Shown here: positions 15,280 through 23,338 of the stretch, one piece after another
Numbering within the stretch: position 1 is the stretch's first letter
How the letters are laid out: each line of letters begins with the position of its first letter
Origin: a virus
Strand: one strand, 5' to 3'
Length of the DNA: 39,514 nt
IMG/VR virus record: IMGVR_UViG_3300048672_000137
Span: 1 to 39,514 of that record
The notes under the pieces: model-generated
What the model was told of the DNA's origin: nothing
Database searches by the model: none
The model's input: only the letters and a program-made list of their open reading frames with translations
Made by a program: the position numbers and the translations under genes

Positions 15280-16299
15280 ATGGCTTTACTCTCTACCGGC
15301 GCACTGACCCTGGCCGACTGGGCAAAACGTCTCGACCCTGATGGCCAAGTGCCTAAAGTGGCCGAGCTGCTGTCTCAAACCAATGAGATTCTTGAAGACG
15401 CGGTGTTCATGGAAGGCAACCTGCCAACCGGACATCGTTTGACAATCCGCACCGGATTGCCTCAAGTCTTCTACCGCATGATTAACCAAGGTGTGCCGAC
15501 CAGCAAATCGCTGACCGCGCAGATCGACGAAGCCTGCGGTATCCTGGAAGCACGTTCGCACATCGACGTGGAGCTGGCCAAGCTCAACGGTAATACTGCT
15601 GCCTTCCGTTTGTCGGAAGACCAGGCGTTTATCGAAGCGATGAACCAGACCATGGCTGGCGCGATGTTCTACGGCAACCCCGGTACTGATCCCCGTCAGT
15701 TCCTGGGCCTGCAGACCCGCTACTCCAGCTTGACTGCCGGTAACGCCCAGAACATTCTGGACGCTGGCGGTACAGGTTCCAACAACGCATCCATCTACCT
15801 GGTGGTGTGGGGTGAGAACACTGTCTTCTGCCCATTCCCCAAGGGCACGAAGGCTGGCTTGATGCACCAGGACCTGGGCGAAGAGTCTGTGCCCGACAGC
15901 AACAACAACTTCTTCCAAGCGCTGCGTGCTCTGTACCAGTGGAAGAACGGTGTTGCCGTCAAGGACTGGCGTTATGTTGTGCGGATCGCCAACATCAACG
16001 TGACCGACTTGACAACCCAAGCCGGTACACAGGCGACCACCGCTGCTACGCAGATCATCAACTTGATGTCTCGTGCCTTGGACCGCGTGCCAAACTTGTC
16101 CATGGGTCGTGCTTGCTTCTACGCAAACCGCACCGTGTACAGCATGTTGCGCGTCGCCGCGCTGAACAAGTCCAACGCTGCCTTGAGCATTCAAGACGCG
16201 CTGACCCAGTTCGGCACTCCCTACGCGTTGACCAAGTTCTTGGGCGTGCCCTTGCGCAAGGTCGACCAGCTGTTGAACACCGAGTCTCGCGTGGTCTAA
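15280..16299 (+). CDS. Major capsid protein, Bbp17 (BPP-1) type
   Basis: 339 residues, close to BPP-1 Bbp17 in size and sequence style: TLADWAKRLDPDGQVPKVAELLSQTNEILEDAVFMEGNLPTGH, then RTGLPQVFYRMINQGV, DQAFIEAMNQTMAGAMFYGN, and the C-terminal YANRTVYSMLR, FLGVPLRKVDQLLNTE. By cryoEM the BPP-1 protein has a permuted HK97-like fold; carry-over to this protein is by homology. A strong AACGAGG ribosome site and a stable hairpin behind the gene fit a highly expressed shell protein. Next to it is the matching cement protein gene. Confidence 0.92.
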   Translation: MALLSTGALTLADWAKRLDPDGQVPKVAELLSQTNEILEDAVFMEGNLPTGHRLTIRTGLPQVFYRMINQGVPTSKSLTAQIDEACGILEARSHIDVELAKLNGNTAAFRLSEDQAFIEAMNQTMAGAMFYGNPGTDPRQFLGLQTRYSSLTAGNAQNILDAGGTGSNNASIYLVVWGENTVFCPFPKGTKAGLMHQDLGEESVPDSNNNFFQALRALYQWKNGVAVKDWRYVVRIANINVTDLTTQAGTQATTAATQIINLMSRALDRVPNLSMGRACFYANRTVYSMLRVAALNKSNAALSIQDALTQFGTPYALTKFLGVPLRKVDQLLNTESRVV

Positions 16300-16308
16300 A
16301 GCTGACAT

Positions 16309-16328
16309 GAGCCTGCTTCGGCAGGCTC
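16309..16328 (+). terminator. Hairpin with UUCG loop after the capsid gene
   Basis: GAGCCTGC-TTCG-GCAGGCTC, 8-bp perfect stem, twelve bases behind the capsid stop. Only CTATTC follows, so termination would be partial at most; it may instead protect the 3' end of the capsid message. Confidence 0.55.
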
Positions 16329-16359
16329 TATTCGCAACCATCTTTAAGAGGTAAACCAA

Positions 16360-16854
16360 ATGATTCTCGACAACACTCTCCTCCTGTCCGGCTCCTACTC
16401 CGCAGCTGGCGTACTGTCTGGCCAGGCCGTCACTGCAACCGCAGTGTCGACCAATACCTACGACACCGCGCCTTTGGCTTTGGGCGGTAACACTCCCAAC
16501 GACATTGGCCGTGGCGAACCCTTGAGCATCGCAATCAGCACCTTGGTGGCCGCCACCGCAGCTGGCGCAGCGACTGTCAACTTCGAGTTGATCCAAGCTG
16601 ACGACGCTGCGTTGACAACCAACGTGGAAACGATTGTGCAGACCGGCCCTATCGGTAAAGCAACGTTGGCCGTGGGTGCCTTGGTGCACTTGCGCTACGA
16701 CCGTGCAGCACCGCTGGCCGCTCGTCGCTACATCGGTATCCGCTACACCGTAGGTACGGGTCCATTGACCGCTGGCACGTTCTCCGCCGCCATCGTCAAA
16801 GACCCAGCCGACATCGCCAATATCTACGGCAAGTCCGGCATCCTGGTCTCCTAA
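16360..16854 (+). CDS. Capsid cement/decoration protein, Bbp16 type
   Basis: 164 residues. It begins MILDNTLLLSGSYSAAGVLSGQAVTATAVSTNTYD and continues with beta-strand-rich segments (EPLSIAISTLVAATAAGAATVNFELIQADD, RRYIGIRYTVGTGPLTAGTFSAAIV), the pattern of the Bbp16 family. In BPP-1 this protein sits on the capsid surface and stabilises the shell. It directly follows the Bbp17-like capsid gene as in BPP-1. It is preceded by AAGAGG and followed by a long-armed hairpin. Confidence 0.88.
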   Translation: MILDNTLLLSGSYSAAGVLSGQAVTATAVSTNTYDTAPLALGGNTPNDIGRGEPLSIAISTLVAATAAGAATVNFELIQADDAALTTNVETIVQTGPIGKATLAVGALVHLRYDRAAPLAARRYIGIRYTVGTGPLTAGTFSAAIVKDPADIANIYGKSGILVS

Positions 16855-16862
16855 AGAGACCC

Positions 16863-16925
16863 CTCCCGCTACGTTCACACCAGGCAATTGAAGCCGAAAT
16901 GTCGACGTAGCGGGAGCCCTATTTT
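16863..16925 (+). terminator. Inverted repeat with T-rich tail after the cement gene
   Basis: ctcccgctacgt (16863-16874) pairs perfectly over 12 bp with acgtagcgggag (16905-16916); the 30-base loop is large. CCCTATTTTC follows, so it resembles a weak intrinsic terminator or an mRNA-stabilising structure. Confidence 0.6.
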
Positions 16926-16943
16926 CACAACTGAAAGACCACC

Positions 16944-17339
16944 ATGGCCGATACCCCTATCAAGTACATCGTCAAGGAAAAGTCTCTCATTGGCAACGAG
17001 TTGTTCGAGGCTGGTGCAGAGGTTGAACTACCGGAGGGCACACTGCCCGCCGAAAACTTGGAGCCCACCTGCGAACGCGGTGCCGCCAAGTACCAGGAGT
17101 ACCTGGAGTCCAACGCAGAGCGCGTGCGCAAAATGAAAGAACAGTTTTGTGATGATGGCCTGACCGGCGACGTCACGTTGCTGTCCAAGCTGATCGCATC
17201 CGCTGTGGCTCAAGCCTTGAAGGACCAGAAGGACGCCGACGCTGCGCAAGCTGCTGCCTTGGCGGAAGCTGAAGCAATCGCACTGGCTGAAGCGAAAGCC
17301 GCCAAAGGCAAAAAAGCCTCCGCAGCCGACCTGGCGTAA
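16944..17339 (+). CDS. Hypothetical head-module protein with Ala-rich helical tail
   Basis: 131 residues, start with GAAAGA-N5-ATG. N-terminal half: DTPIKYIVKEKSLIGNELFEAGAEVELPEG, a small beta-like domain seen in several phage head regions. C-terminal third: an Ala/Glu/Lys-rich helix (AAALAEAEAIALAEAKAAKGKK). No named family recognised. It lies between two hairpins inside the capsid block, so it may be expressed separately from the capsid and cement genes. Confidence 0.72.
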   Translation: MADTPIKYIVKEKSLIGNELFEAGAEVELPEGTLPAENLEPTCERGAAKYQEYLESNAERVRKMKEQFCDDGLTGDVTLLSKLIASAVAQALKDQKDADAAQAAALAEAEAIALAEAKAAKGKKASAADLA

Positions 17340-17360
17340 GCCATCGGTTGACGATTGAAT

Positions 17361-17388
17361 GTGGGGCCTTCTGGCCCCACTTTTGTTT
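17361..17388 (+). terminator. Intrinsic terminator in the capsid block
   Basis: GTGGGGCC (17361-17368), loop TTCT, GGCCCCAC (17373-17380), followed by TTTTGTTTG. It is the best rho-independent terminator in the window, yet the tail genes lie downstream in the same direction, so read-through or a further promoter is needed. Confidence 0.82.
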
Positions 17389-17399
17389 GAAAGAACGCC

Positions 17400-17705
17400 A
17401 TGACCGCAATGAACATCAAGTCCGAAGGTAACGAAGTTCCTTCTCCAGACTACGACTGCAGCCCCACAATCTGGCTCAACGATGACCAGTGCGAAGCGCT
17501 CGGCATCACCTCACCTCCAGCCCCTGGCAGGGTCTACCACATGAAGGTAGTCGCGGTGGCCACTAGCGTTACGGCGGAGCTGGAAGAGGCTGACGAAGCC
17601 AGCACAGAGGGGAGTGCGCCTGACGTTCGGTTGACTCTTAAACTCACTGATATTGAGATTGTCGACAGCGGGAAATCTATCGCTGCTTCGCTCTACGGAG
17701 AGTAA
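17400..17705 (+). CDS. Possible capsid staple-like small protein
   Basis: 101 residues with GAAAGA-N5-ATG. Middle segment: PDYDCSPTIWLNDDQCEALGI and GRVYHMKVVAVATSV, ending VRLTLKLTDIEIVDSGKSIAASLYGE. The order, an acidic loop before W/Y-L-DDD-EALG, then strands and a final LTDIEI, resembles small phage proteins described as capsid staple/stabilising proteins. The match is by eye and tentative. It lies between the terminator and the tail adaptor gene. Confidence 0.6.
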   Translation: MTAMNIKSEGNEVPSPDYDCSPTIWLNDDQCEALGITSPPAPGRVYHMKVVAVATSVTAELEEADEASTEGSAPDVRLTLKLTDIEIVDSGKSIAASLYGE

Positions 17706-17708
17706 GCC

Positions 17709-18368
17709 ATGGCCACGAGTGACGTCGTTATCTGCAACCTTGCGCTGAGCCACATCGGCGCCGACGCAGTGCTGTCTTCTATCAACCCGCCTGACGGCAG
17801 TGTGGAGGCTGGCTACTGTGCCCGCTACTATCCCGTAGCCCGGCAGGGGTTGATCGAGATGCACGCGTGGGGGTTTGCGAAGACACGCGTTGCTCTGGCC
17901 GCTCTCAGCGTCAACCCAAGCGCAACGTGGACCTACGCCTACGAGGCGCCCTCAGACATGATCCAGAGCCAGCGCATCTTGACCACGAGCACACTGGACG
18001 CCTATGGGTTTTTTCCCTTCGGCGGCCTACTGCGTGCTGACGAGGTGGCACTGTTCAGTGAACGCGGCTCTGCCAACTTCGACATCGAGGATGGCGTCGT
18101 GCTGACGCACGAGCCTGACGCAGTGCTGCTGTACACCCGCGACGTCATCGACACCAGTAAGTTCACCGCCGGTTTCACCTCGGCACTGTCGTTCCTGGTG
18201 GCATCCTACCTGGCCGGTCCCCTGATAAAGGGCGCTGAGGGCACCAACGCTGCACTGAAGATGCGCCAGGTGGCAGAGCGCAAAGCCGCGCAGGCAGCTG
18301 CCAACGACGCGAACTCCAGTGTTGAATCTTCAGGCCATGTGCCAGAACACATCCGTCGTCGAGCATGA
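17709..18368 (+). CDS. Tail tubular protein A-like head-tail adaptor (T7 gp11 type)
   Basis: 219 residues. The opening DVVICNLALSHIGADAVLSSINPPDGSVEAGYCARYYPVARQGLIEMHAWGFAK is the hallmark of gp11-like adaptors, followed by W-YAYEAPSDMIQSQRIL and a C-terminal helix SALSFLVASYLAGPLIKG. These adaptors form the ring between portal and nozzle. The stop overlaps the nozzle gene start by 4 bases, matching the gp11-gp12 order of T7. Confidence 0.9.
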   Translation: MATSDVVICNLALSHIGADAVLSSINPPDGSVEAGYCARYYPVARQGLIEMHAWGFAKTRVALAALSVNPSATWTYAYEAPSDMIQSQRILTTSTLDAYGFFPFGGLLRADEVALFSERGSANFDIEDGVVLTHEPDAVLLYTRDVIDTSKFTAGFTSALSFLVASYLAGPLIKGAEGTNAALKMRQVAERKAAQAAANDANSSVESSGHVPEHIRRRA

Positions 18369-20623
18369 GCACCAAAACGCTACAGAGGTCCTTCGCGGGA
18401 GGTGAGATAACCCCCGAGCTGTTCGGGCGCCTGGACCTGCCAAAGAACCAGACTGGCATGCAGAAGGTGCTCAACTTTCTGGTGCTGCCTCACGGCCCCC
18501 TGGCCCGCAGGCCAGGTACGGCGTTCCTGAACGAAAGCCGCGACAGCACGAACATCTCGCGGATCATCCCTTTTGTGTACAGCGCCAGCCAGGCCATGGT
18601 CCTGGAGCTTGGCGTCGGGTACATGCGCTTCCACAACGGCAACGGCACACTACTGGAAACCAACTACGCTATAGTTTCTGTAGCGGGAAACACAGTAACG
18701 CAGACGGCTCACGGCTATGCTACCGGGGATTGGGTATTCCTGTCCTTGTCCGGCGCTGGCGGTCGCTTCTTCAAGATCACCGTCACCGGAGCCAACACCT
18801 ACACGACAGCTGACCCCGGCGGCACAGCGGCCAACCCCAACGTTGCGTACAACCAGGCGGCGCGCGTCTACCAGATCGCAACACCATACGTTGCCGACGA
18901 CTTGTTCAGCATCGTCTACGCACAGAACGCAGACGTAATAACGCTGACACTGAACTTGAAGCCAACCCAGGAGCTTCGCCGCCTTGGTGCCACGAACTGG
19001 ACGCTGACCGCCGCCAGCTTCGCACCCACGGTATCGGCGCCCACAGCACCATCCGCTGTCGCCACCGTGGCAGTGGCCACCAACCTGACCACGCAGCGGT
19101 ACGTCGTCACAACGATGGCCAACGACTTGGTAACCGAGTCCCTGCAGACTGCGGTGGTGACGTGCGACAACAACCTGACTCTGGCCGGTAACTTCAACAC
19201 CATCAGCTGGACTGCGGCCGCAGGCGCCAACCGCTACTACGTGTACAAGCAACGTGGTGGAGCCTGGGGCTACATCGGCCAGACAACAGGCCTGAGCCTG
19301 ATCGACGACAACATCACAGCCGACACCACGCAGGTGCCTCCTGAAGCCAACATCTCGCTGAACGCAGCCGCAGGGGACTACCCCGCAGCAACGACCTACC
19401 ACGAGCAGCGTCGGTGGTTCGGCGGGACCATCAACAGCGCACAACGCATATACGCCACGCGCAACGCGACCGACTCGAACATGACGTCCTCGGTCCCCTC
19501 GCGCGACGACGATGCTTTGCAGTTCCGCATCGCGGCTGCTCAGCAGAATGCCATTCGGCATCTGGTCCCCCTGGCCGACTTGCTAGCCCTCACTGCCGGT
19601 GGAGAGTTCCGTATCTACTCGGACGGCTCCAGTTCGGCCATCACGCCAAAGAGTCTGACGGTAAAGCCCCAGGCGTATTGCGGCGCGAACGGCGTACAGC
19701 CAGTCGTAACCAGCGGATCGGCCTTGTACGTCCAGGCGCAGGGCTCACACGTTCGGGAGATTGCCTACGACCCATCAGGCACTGGCTTCTACCGGACGGT
19801 GGACATCAGCCTGATGGCACCTCACTTGTTCAACGGCTACAACATCGTGCAACTGGCGTATTGCCGGGCGCCAGACCAGATGCTGTGGGCGGTGCGCAGC
19901 GACGGTACGCTGCTCGGCCTCACCTACGTCCCGGACCAGAACGTCTACGGCTGGCACCAGCATGTCACAGACGGCTTTGTTGAGTCCATCGCGGTGATAC
20001 CGGAGAACAACACCGACGTGTTGTACATGAGCGTTCGGCGTACCGTTAACGGTCGTACCGTGCGCTATATCGAGAAGCTGCAAACGCGCATCTTCACGAC
20101 GCTGGTAAGCTGCTTCTATGTGGACTCCGGCCTGACGTACACTGGTTCGCCAGTCAGCACCGTGACGGGCCTCTGGCACCTTGAGGGCAAGACGGTAAGC
20201 ATCCTGGCGGACGGCGCAGTGGCACCCAGCGTCACGGTGACGAACGGCACCATCACCTTAGTGACACCGGCCAGCACCATCAGCATCGGCCTGGGTTACG
20301 TCTCCGACGCGCAGACCGTACCGCTAGACCTGGAAGGCGCAGCGGCAGGCGGTATGGGCACCGTGAAGAACGTCAACAAGGTCCACATCCGCGTTGCCCA
20401 AAGCTCGTTGGTGTCCGCAGGCCCTTCGTTCTCCCGGCTAACCGACTACCCTTCGCGCGCCATCAGCGACCCCTATGGCTCTCCACCGGCATTGCGCAAC
20501 GGTGAACTACCCCTGGCGATTGGCGCCTCCTGGCAGTCCGATGCCACGGTATGCGTGCGGGCTTCAGCCCCACTCCCGCTCACGATGCTGAGCATGGCAA
20601 TCGAGGTGGCAGTAGGTGGCTAA
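18365..20623 (+). CDS. Tail nozzle protein (T7 gp12-like tail tubular protein B)
   Basis: 752 residues. N-terminal FAGGEITPELFGRLDL and GMQKVLNFLVLPHGPLARRPGTAF are the conserved gp12-like opening. Then IIPFVYSASQAMVLELGVGYMRF, many beta strands, and YHEQRRWFGGT-NSAQRIYATR near residue 340, typical of the nozzle platform. C-terminal part has VSTVTGLWHLEGKTVSILADGAV and a GLGY segment. It forms the hexameric tail nozzle that receives the fibres. Length is close to T7 gp12 (794). Confidence 0.92.
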   Translation: MSTKTLQRSFAGGEITPELFGRLDLPKNQTGMQKVLNFLVLPHGPLARRPGTAFLNESRDSTNISRIIPFVYSASQAMVLELGVGYMRFHNGNGTLLETNYAIVSVAGNTVTQTAHGYATGDWVFLSLSGAGGRFFKITVTGANTYTTADPGGTAANPNVAYNQAARVYQIATPYVADDLFSIVYAQNADVITLTLNLKPTQELRRLGATNWTLTAASFAPTVSAPTAPSAVATVAVATNLTTQRYVVTTMANDLVTESLQTAVVTCDNNLTLAGNFNTISWTAAAGANRYYVYKQRGGAWGYIGQTTGLSLIDDNITADTTQVPPEANISLNAAAGDYPAATTYHEQRRWFGGTINSAQRIYATRNATDSNMTSSVPSRDDDALQFRIAAAQQNAIRHLVPLADLLALTAGGEFRIYSDGSSSAITPKSLTVKPQAYCGANGVQPVVTSGSALYVQAQGSHVREIAYDPSGTGFYRTVDISLMAPHLFNGYNIVQLAYCRAPDQMLWAVRSDGTLLGLTYVPDQNVYGWHQHVTDGFVESIAVIPENNTDVLYMSVRRTVNGRTVRYIEKLQTRIFTTLVSCFYVDSGLTYTGSPVSTVTGLWHLEGKTVSILADGAVAPSVTVTNGTITLVTPASTISIGLGYVSDAQTVPLDLEGAAAGGMGTVKNVNKVHIRVAQSSLVSAGPSFSRLTDYPSRAISDPYGSPPALRNGELPLAIGASWQSDATVCVRASAPLPLTMLSMAIEVAVGG

Positions 20624-21071
20624 CATCGACGTGCGCAAGCCGCAGTGGGGTGACTCGCTTGAGCTTGTTGTAAAAATGAGACAGGCCGACCTAGAGGAGC
20701 TGGCAGCCCTTGGCTACACTTCCGGCCTAGACCACCTGATCGACACCAGCGTGAACGCTTCAGCCCCGGCCTACACCATCACCGCCGACGGCGATGTCGC
20801 GTGCATCATGGGTGTCGTGCCGTTGGCCGATGGCGCTGCTATCTGGATGCTTGGGACGGACCTCGTTACTGTGCACCAGCGTGCGCTTATGCGTCTATGC
20901 CGACCCTACATTCAAGCCTTCCTGAGCGAGTACAAACACCTTTACAACTACGTCCACGCAGACAACACCCGCGCGGTACGGTGGCTTAAAAGTGTTGGTT
21001 TTACGCTACAGTCCCCGGAACCCTACGGCCCTCTCGGGTCGCCTTTCCACAGATTCGATATGAGGTCCTGA
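20616..21071 (+). CDS. GNAT-like internal virion protein A (T7 gp13 position)
   Basis: 151 residues from a GTG start at 20616, overlapping the nozzle gene by 8 bases; GAGG lies about nine bases upstream. The sequence has an acetyltransferase-like layout: MRQADLEELAALGY, GDVACIMGVVPLADGAAIWMLGTD, and YNYVHADNTRAVRWLKSVGFTLQSPEPYG, a typical GNAT end. T7 gp13 is related to this fold, and the gene order nozzle-gp13-gp14 fits. Enzyme activity is not assured; it is more likely a structural or morphogenesis use of the fold. Confidence 0.82.
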   Translation: MANIDVRKPQWGDSLELVVKMRQADLEELAALGYTSGLDHLIDTSVNASAPAYTITADGDVACIMGVVPLADGAAIWMLGTDLVTVHQRALMRLCRPYIQAFLSEYKHLYNYVHADNTRAVRWLKSVGFTLQSPEPYGPLGSPFHRFDMRS

Positions 21072-21072
21072 T

Positions 21073-21594
21073 ATGTGCGAGCCCACCACCCTACTGATTG
21101 CCAGCTCTGCGCTGGCGGTTACGAGCGCAGTGGCCCAAGGGCAAGCCAAGCAGGACCAGGCCAACTACGAGGCCGGTGTCGCACGCGACAACCAGAAGAC
21201 AGCCAAGTTCGCTGCGCAAGACGCATTGCGCCGTGGCGACATTGAGGCTGGCCGGGTACAGCGCAACGCCAACAGCGTACTCGGATCGCAACGCGCCAGC
21301 TTCGCCGCCAAGGGTTTGGACCTGCGTGACGGCACGCCCGGCGACATCATGGACCAGACCAACTTCTTCGGCAAGATTGACGCCGAGAGCGCCCGGTACA
21401 ACGGTAAGGTCGAAGCCTGGCAGAAGCAAAGCCAGGCCAACAACTTCGGCGCCCAGGCGTCCGCTGCCTCCTCCCGTGCCGGTAGCGCCATGACGGAGAG
21501 CTTGCTTTCCGCAGGCACCTCGGTGGCCTCCAACTGGTACTCCTACGGTGGCGGAGCCCCGAAGGCAAAACCGAAGATGGACTGGTACGAGTAA
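21073..21594 (+). CDS. Internal virion protein B-like (T7 gp14 type)
   Basis: 173 residues. It begins MCEPTTLLIASSALAVTSAVAQGQAKQ, the usual MC-D/E-P start and hydrophobic helix of gp14-like proteins, then a long helical stretch NYEAGVARDNQKTAKFAAQDALRRGDIEAGRVQ and NSVLGSQRASFAAKGLDLRDGTPGDIM. In T7, gp14 is ejected and forms the outer-membrane pore. The C-terminus ends with a Gly/Pro/Lys linker. Confidence 0.85.
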   Translation: MCEPTTLLIASSALAVTSAVAQGQAKQDQANYEAGVARDNQKTAKFAAQDALRRGDIEAGRVQRNANSVLGSQRASFAAKGLDLRDGTPGDIMDQTNFFGKIDAESARYNGKVEAWQKQSQANNFGAQASAASSRAGSAMTESLLSAGTSVASNWYSYGGGAPKAKPKMDWYE

Positions 21595-21595
21595 C

Positions 21596-23338
21596 ATGCC
21601 AACAATACCCGCCTACGATGGCCCTCAAGTACGCCAAGCCGCGCTTGAGGGTGGCTTCCAACAGAACCAGGACATCAGCTCCGGTCGCCTTGGCGTAGCG
21701 AAAGCGCTGCAGGGTGCAGGGGACGCACTGGACAAGCTGGACCAGCAACGCGCTACGCTTCAAGCCCAAGAGGCTGAAGTGAAGATTCGCCAGGCTTGGT
21801 ACGAAACCGACACGCGACTGCGCAAAGAGTTCAGCGGAACCAAGATCGGCGGCTACCAAGCTGCCGTCGACAAGTGGTGGAACGAAGACGCCAAGACCCT
21901 GGGCGAAGGCCTGGATGGGCGTGCCCAGATGATTGCCAGCCGGTCTCTAGTTGCGGCTCGTGACATCGCCACTCGCACAACGTCGAACTACGCCCAGGCT
22001 GAGACTGCACGCGTCGAGGAGGTAGGCCACGCCGCTGCCAAGAACGCGGTTATCCAGGGCGCCCTGACGGCGGTAAAGGATGGCGACGTACAGGCGGCAC
22101 CCATGGCCGCTACTGACATCCGTGCGAAGAACGCGAGGTGGGGTGAGTTACGCAACCTGTCAGCGGACGAGGTAGCGTACCACAACGTCAAGGACCTGAC
22201 GACGCTGCACAGCAACGTTATCAGCCAGCTCAGCGAAACCAACCCCGCAGCTGCGCGCGCCTACTGGGATAAGCTGGACAAGGGCAAAGAGTTCGACGCC
22301 ACACGCGTTGACGAAGTAGATAAGCTGTTGAAGCAGGCCACCGGGCAGCACAACGCTCAGTCGTTTGGCGACGAGGTGATGGCCAAGAAGATGACACTGG
22401 AAGACGCTCTGGCCGAGGCGCGCAAACGCTTCGATGGCAAGGACGAGGAGATGGCCCTGGCTGAGGTTAAGACCCGCTTCACGGAGCAGGAAGTGATACA
22501 GTCGCGTCAGGCGAAGGCCGTTGAGAAACAGGGCTGGTCTATTCTCATGGAGAAAGGCAGCATGAGCGCTATCCCTCCGTCACTGATGGTGACCCTGCGC
22601 GAGCAGGCGCCAGAGGCCGAGCGCCAGATGCGCGACTGGCTGGCAGCCAAGGCTCGCCAGGCAAAGGCCGATGCCGAGGGCAAGAGCGACCCAGACGAGT
22701 TTGGCCGGTACTACACTTACCGCGTCATGGCCATGGAAGACCCGCAAAAGTTCTCCAAGCTGAATCTGACCCAGGTACAGCCCTACGTCAGCAAGCAGCA
22801 ACTCAACCACCTGGTCGAACTGCAAGGTGGCATCGAGCGCAGTGACGCCAAGGCCATGGACCTGAACACCCAGGTCAAGACTGCAGTGTCCAGCGTGAAG
22901 ACGGCCATACTGGCAAGCGGCCTGGACATGACACCTAAAGAAGGGTCAGCCGCTGCGACTGAGTACAACAACTTCATGGGCTCCGTCACCATGGCTATTA
23001 GCGAAGCTCAGCGCGCAGCAGGTGACAAACCGCTGCCTCCTGAGAAGCTGAAAGCCATCGGCATGGACATGTTGCGCGTCAAGTACGAGCAGGGCTCTGG
23101 CATCTTCGGTGCGTTCCGTAGCACGAAGAAGGGCTACCAGGTCATAGCCGACCCGAACAGCGCAAACAAGAACTTTGTGGACACGCCTTACGGAGAAATT
23201 CCCGAGGCCATCCGCAATCAGCTGGAAGCCGACGCCCCTGGTCCGAAGACCACCGGCATGTATGGAACCAAGCGCATCGACAAAGAGGCGATAGAGCGTG
23301 CGTACCAGCGTGGGCGCGAGCAAGGAAGGTTTAAGTAA
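21596..23338 (+). CDS. Internal virion protein (T7 gp15-like position)
   Basis: 580 residues. The start at ATG 21596 (MPTIPAYDGPQV) is chosen because it follows the previous stop by one base; a longer frame would overlap gp14. Mostly helical, rich in Ala, Gln, Lys: QQNQDISSGRLGVAKALQGAGDALDKLDQQRATLQAQEAEVK and W-ETDTRLRKEFSGTKIGGY are typical of internal core proteins with a tail-fibre-independent role in DNA ejection. C-terminus GMYGTKRIDKEAIERAYQRGREQGRFK. It overlaps the giant gene by TAATG. Confidence 0.82.
   Translation: MPTIPAYDGPQVRQAALEGGFQQNQDISSGRLGVAKALQGAGDALDKLDQQRATLQAQEAEVKIRQAWYETDTRLRKEFSGTKIGGYQAAVDKWWNEDAKTLGEGLDGRAQMIASRSLVAARDIATRTTSNYAQAETARVEEVGHAAAKNAVIQGALTAVKDGDVQAAPMAATDIRAKNARWGELRNLSADEVAYHNVKDLTTLHSNVISQLSETNPAAARAYWDKLDKGKEFDATRVDEVDKLLKQATGQHNAQSFGDEVMAKKMTLEDALAEARKRFDGKDEEMALAEVKTRFTEQEVIQSRQAKAVEKQGWSILMEKGSMSAIPPSLMVTLREQAPEAERQMRDWLAAKARQAKADAEGKSDPDEFGRYYTYRVMAMEDPQKFSKLNLTQVQPYVSKQQLNHLVELQGGIERSDAKAMDLNTQVKTAVSSVKTAILASGLDMTPKEGSAAATEYNNFMGSVTMAISEAQRAAGDKPLPPEKLKAIGMDMLRVKYEQGSGIFGAFRSTKKGYQVIADPNSANKNFVDTPYGEIPEAIRNQLEADAPGPKTTGMYGTKRIDKEAIERAYQRGREQGRFK

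Noticed and set aside
16309-16328. Strong terminator ending all capsid transcription
   Set aside because: The stem is stable but no T-run follows and the downstream head genes need read-through; listed only as a partial terminator or stabiliser.
15286-16887. 533-codon open frame on the minus strand across the capsid and cement genes
   Set aside because: It mirrors well-supported genes, crosses hairpins, has no ribosome site and shows skewed Gly/Val/His/Gln composition typical of antisense shadow in GC-rich DNA.
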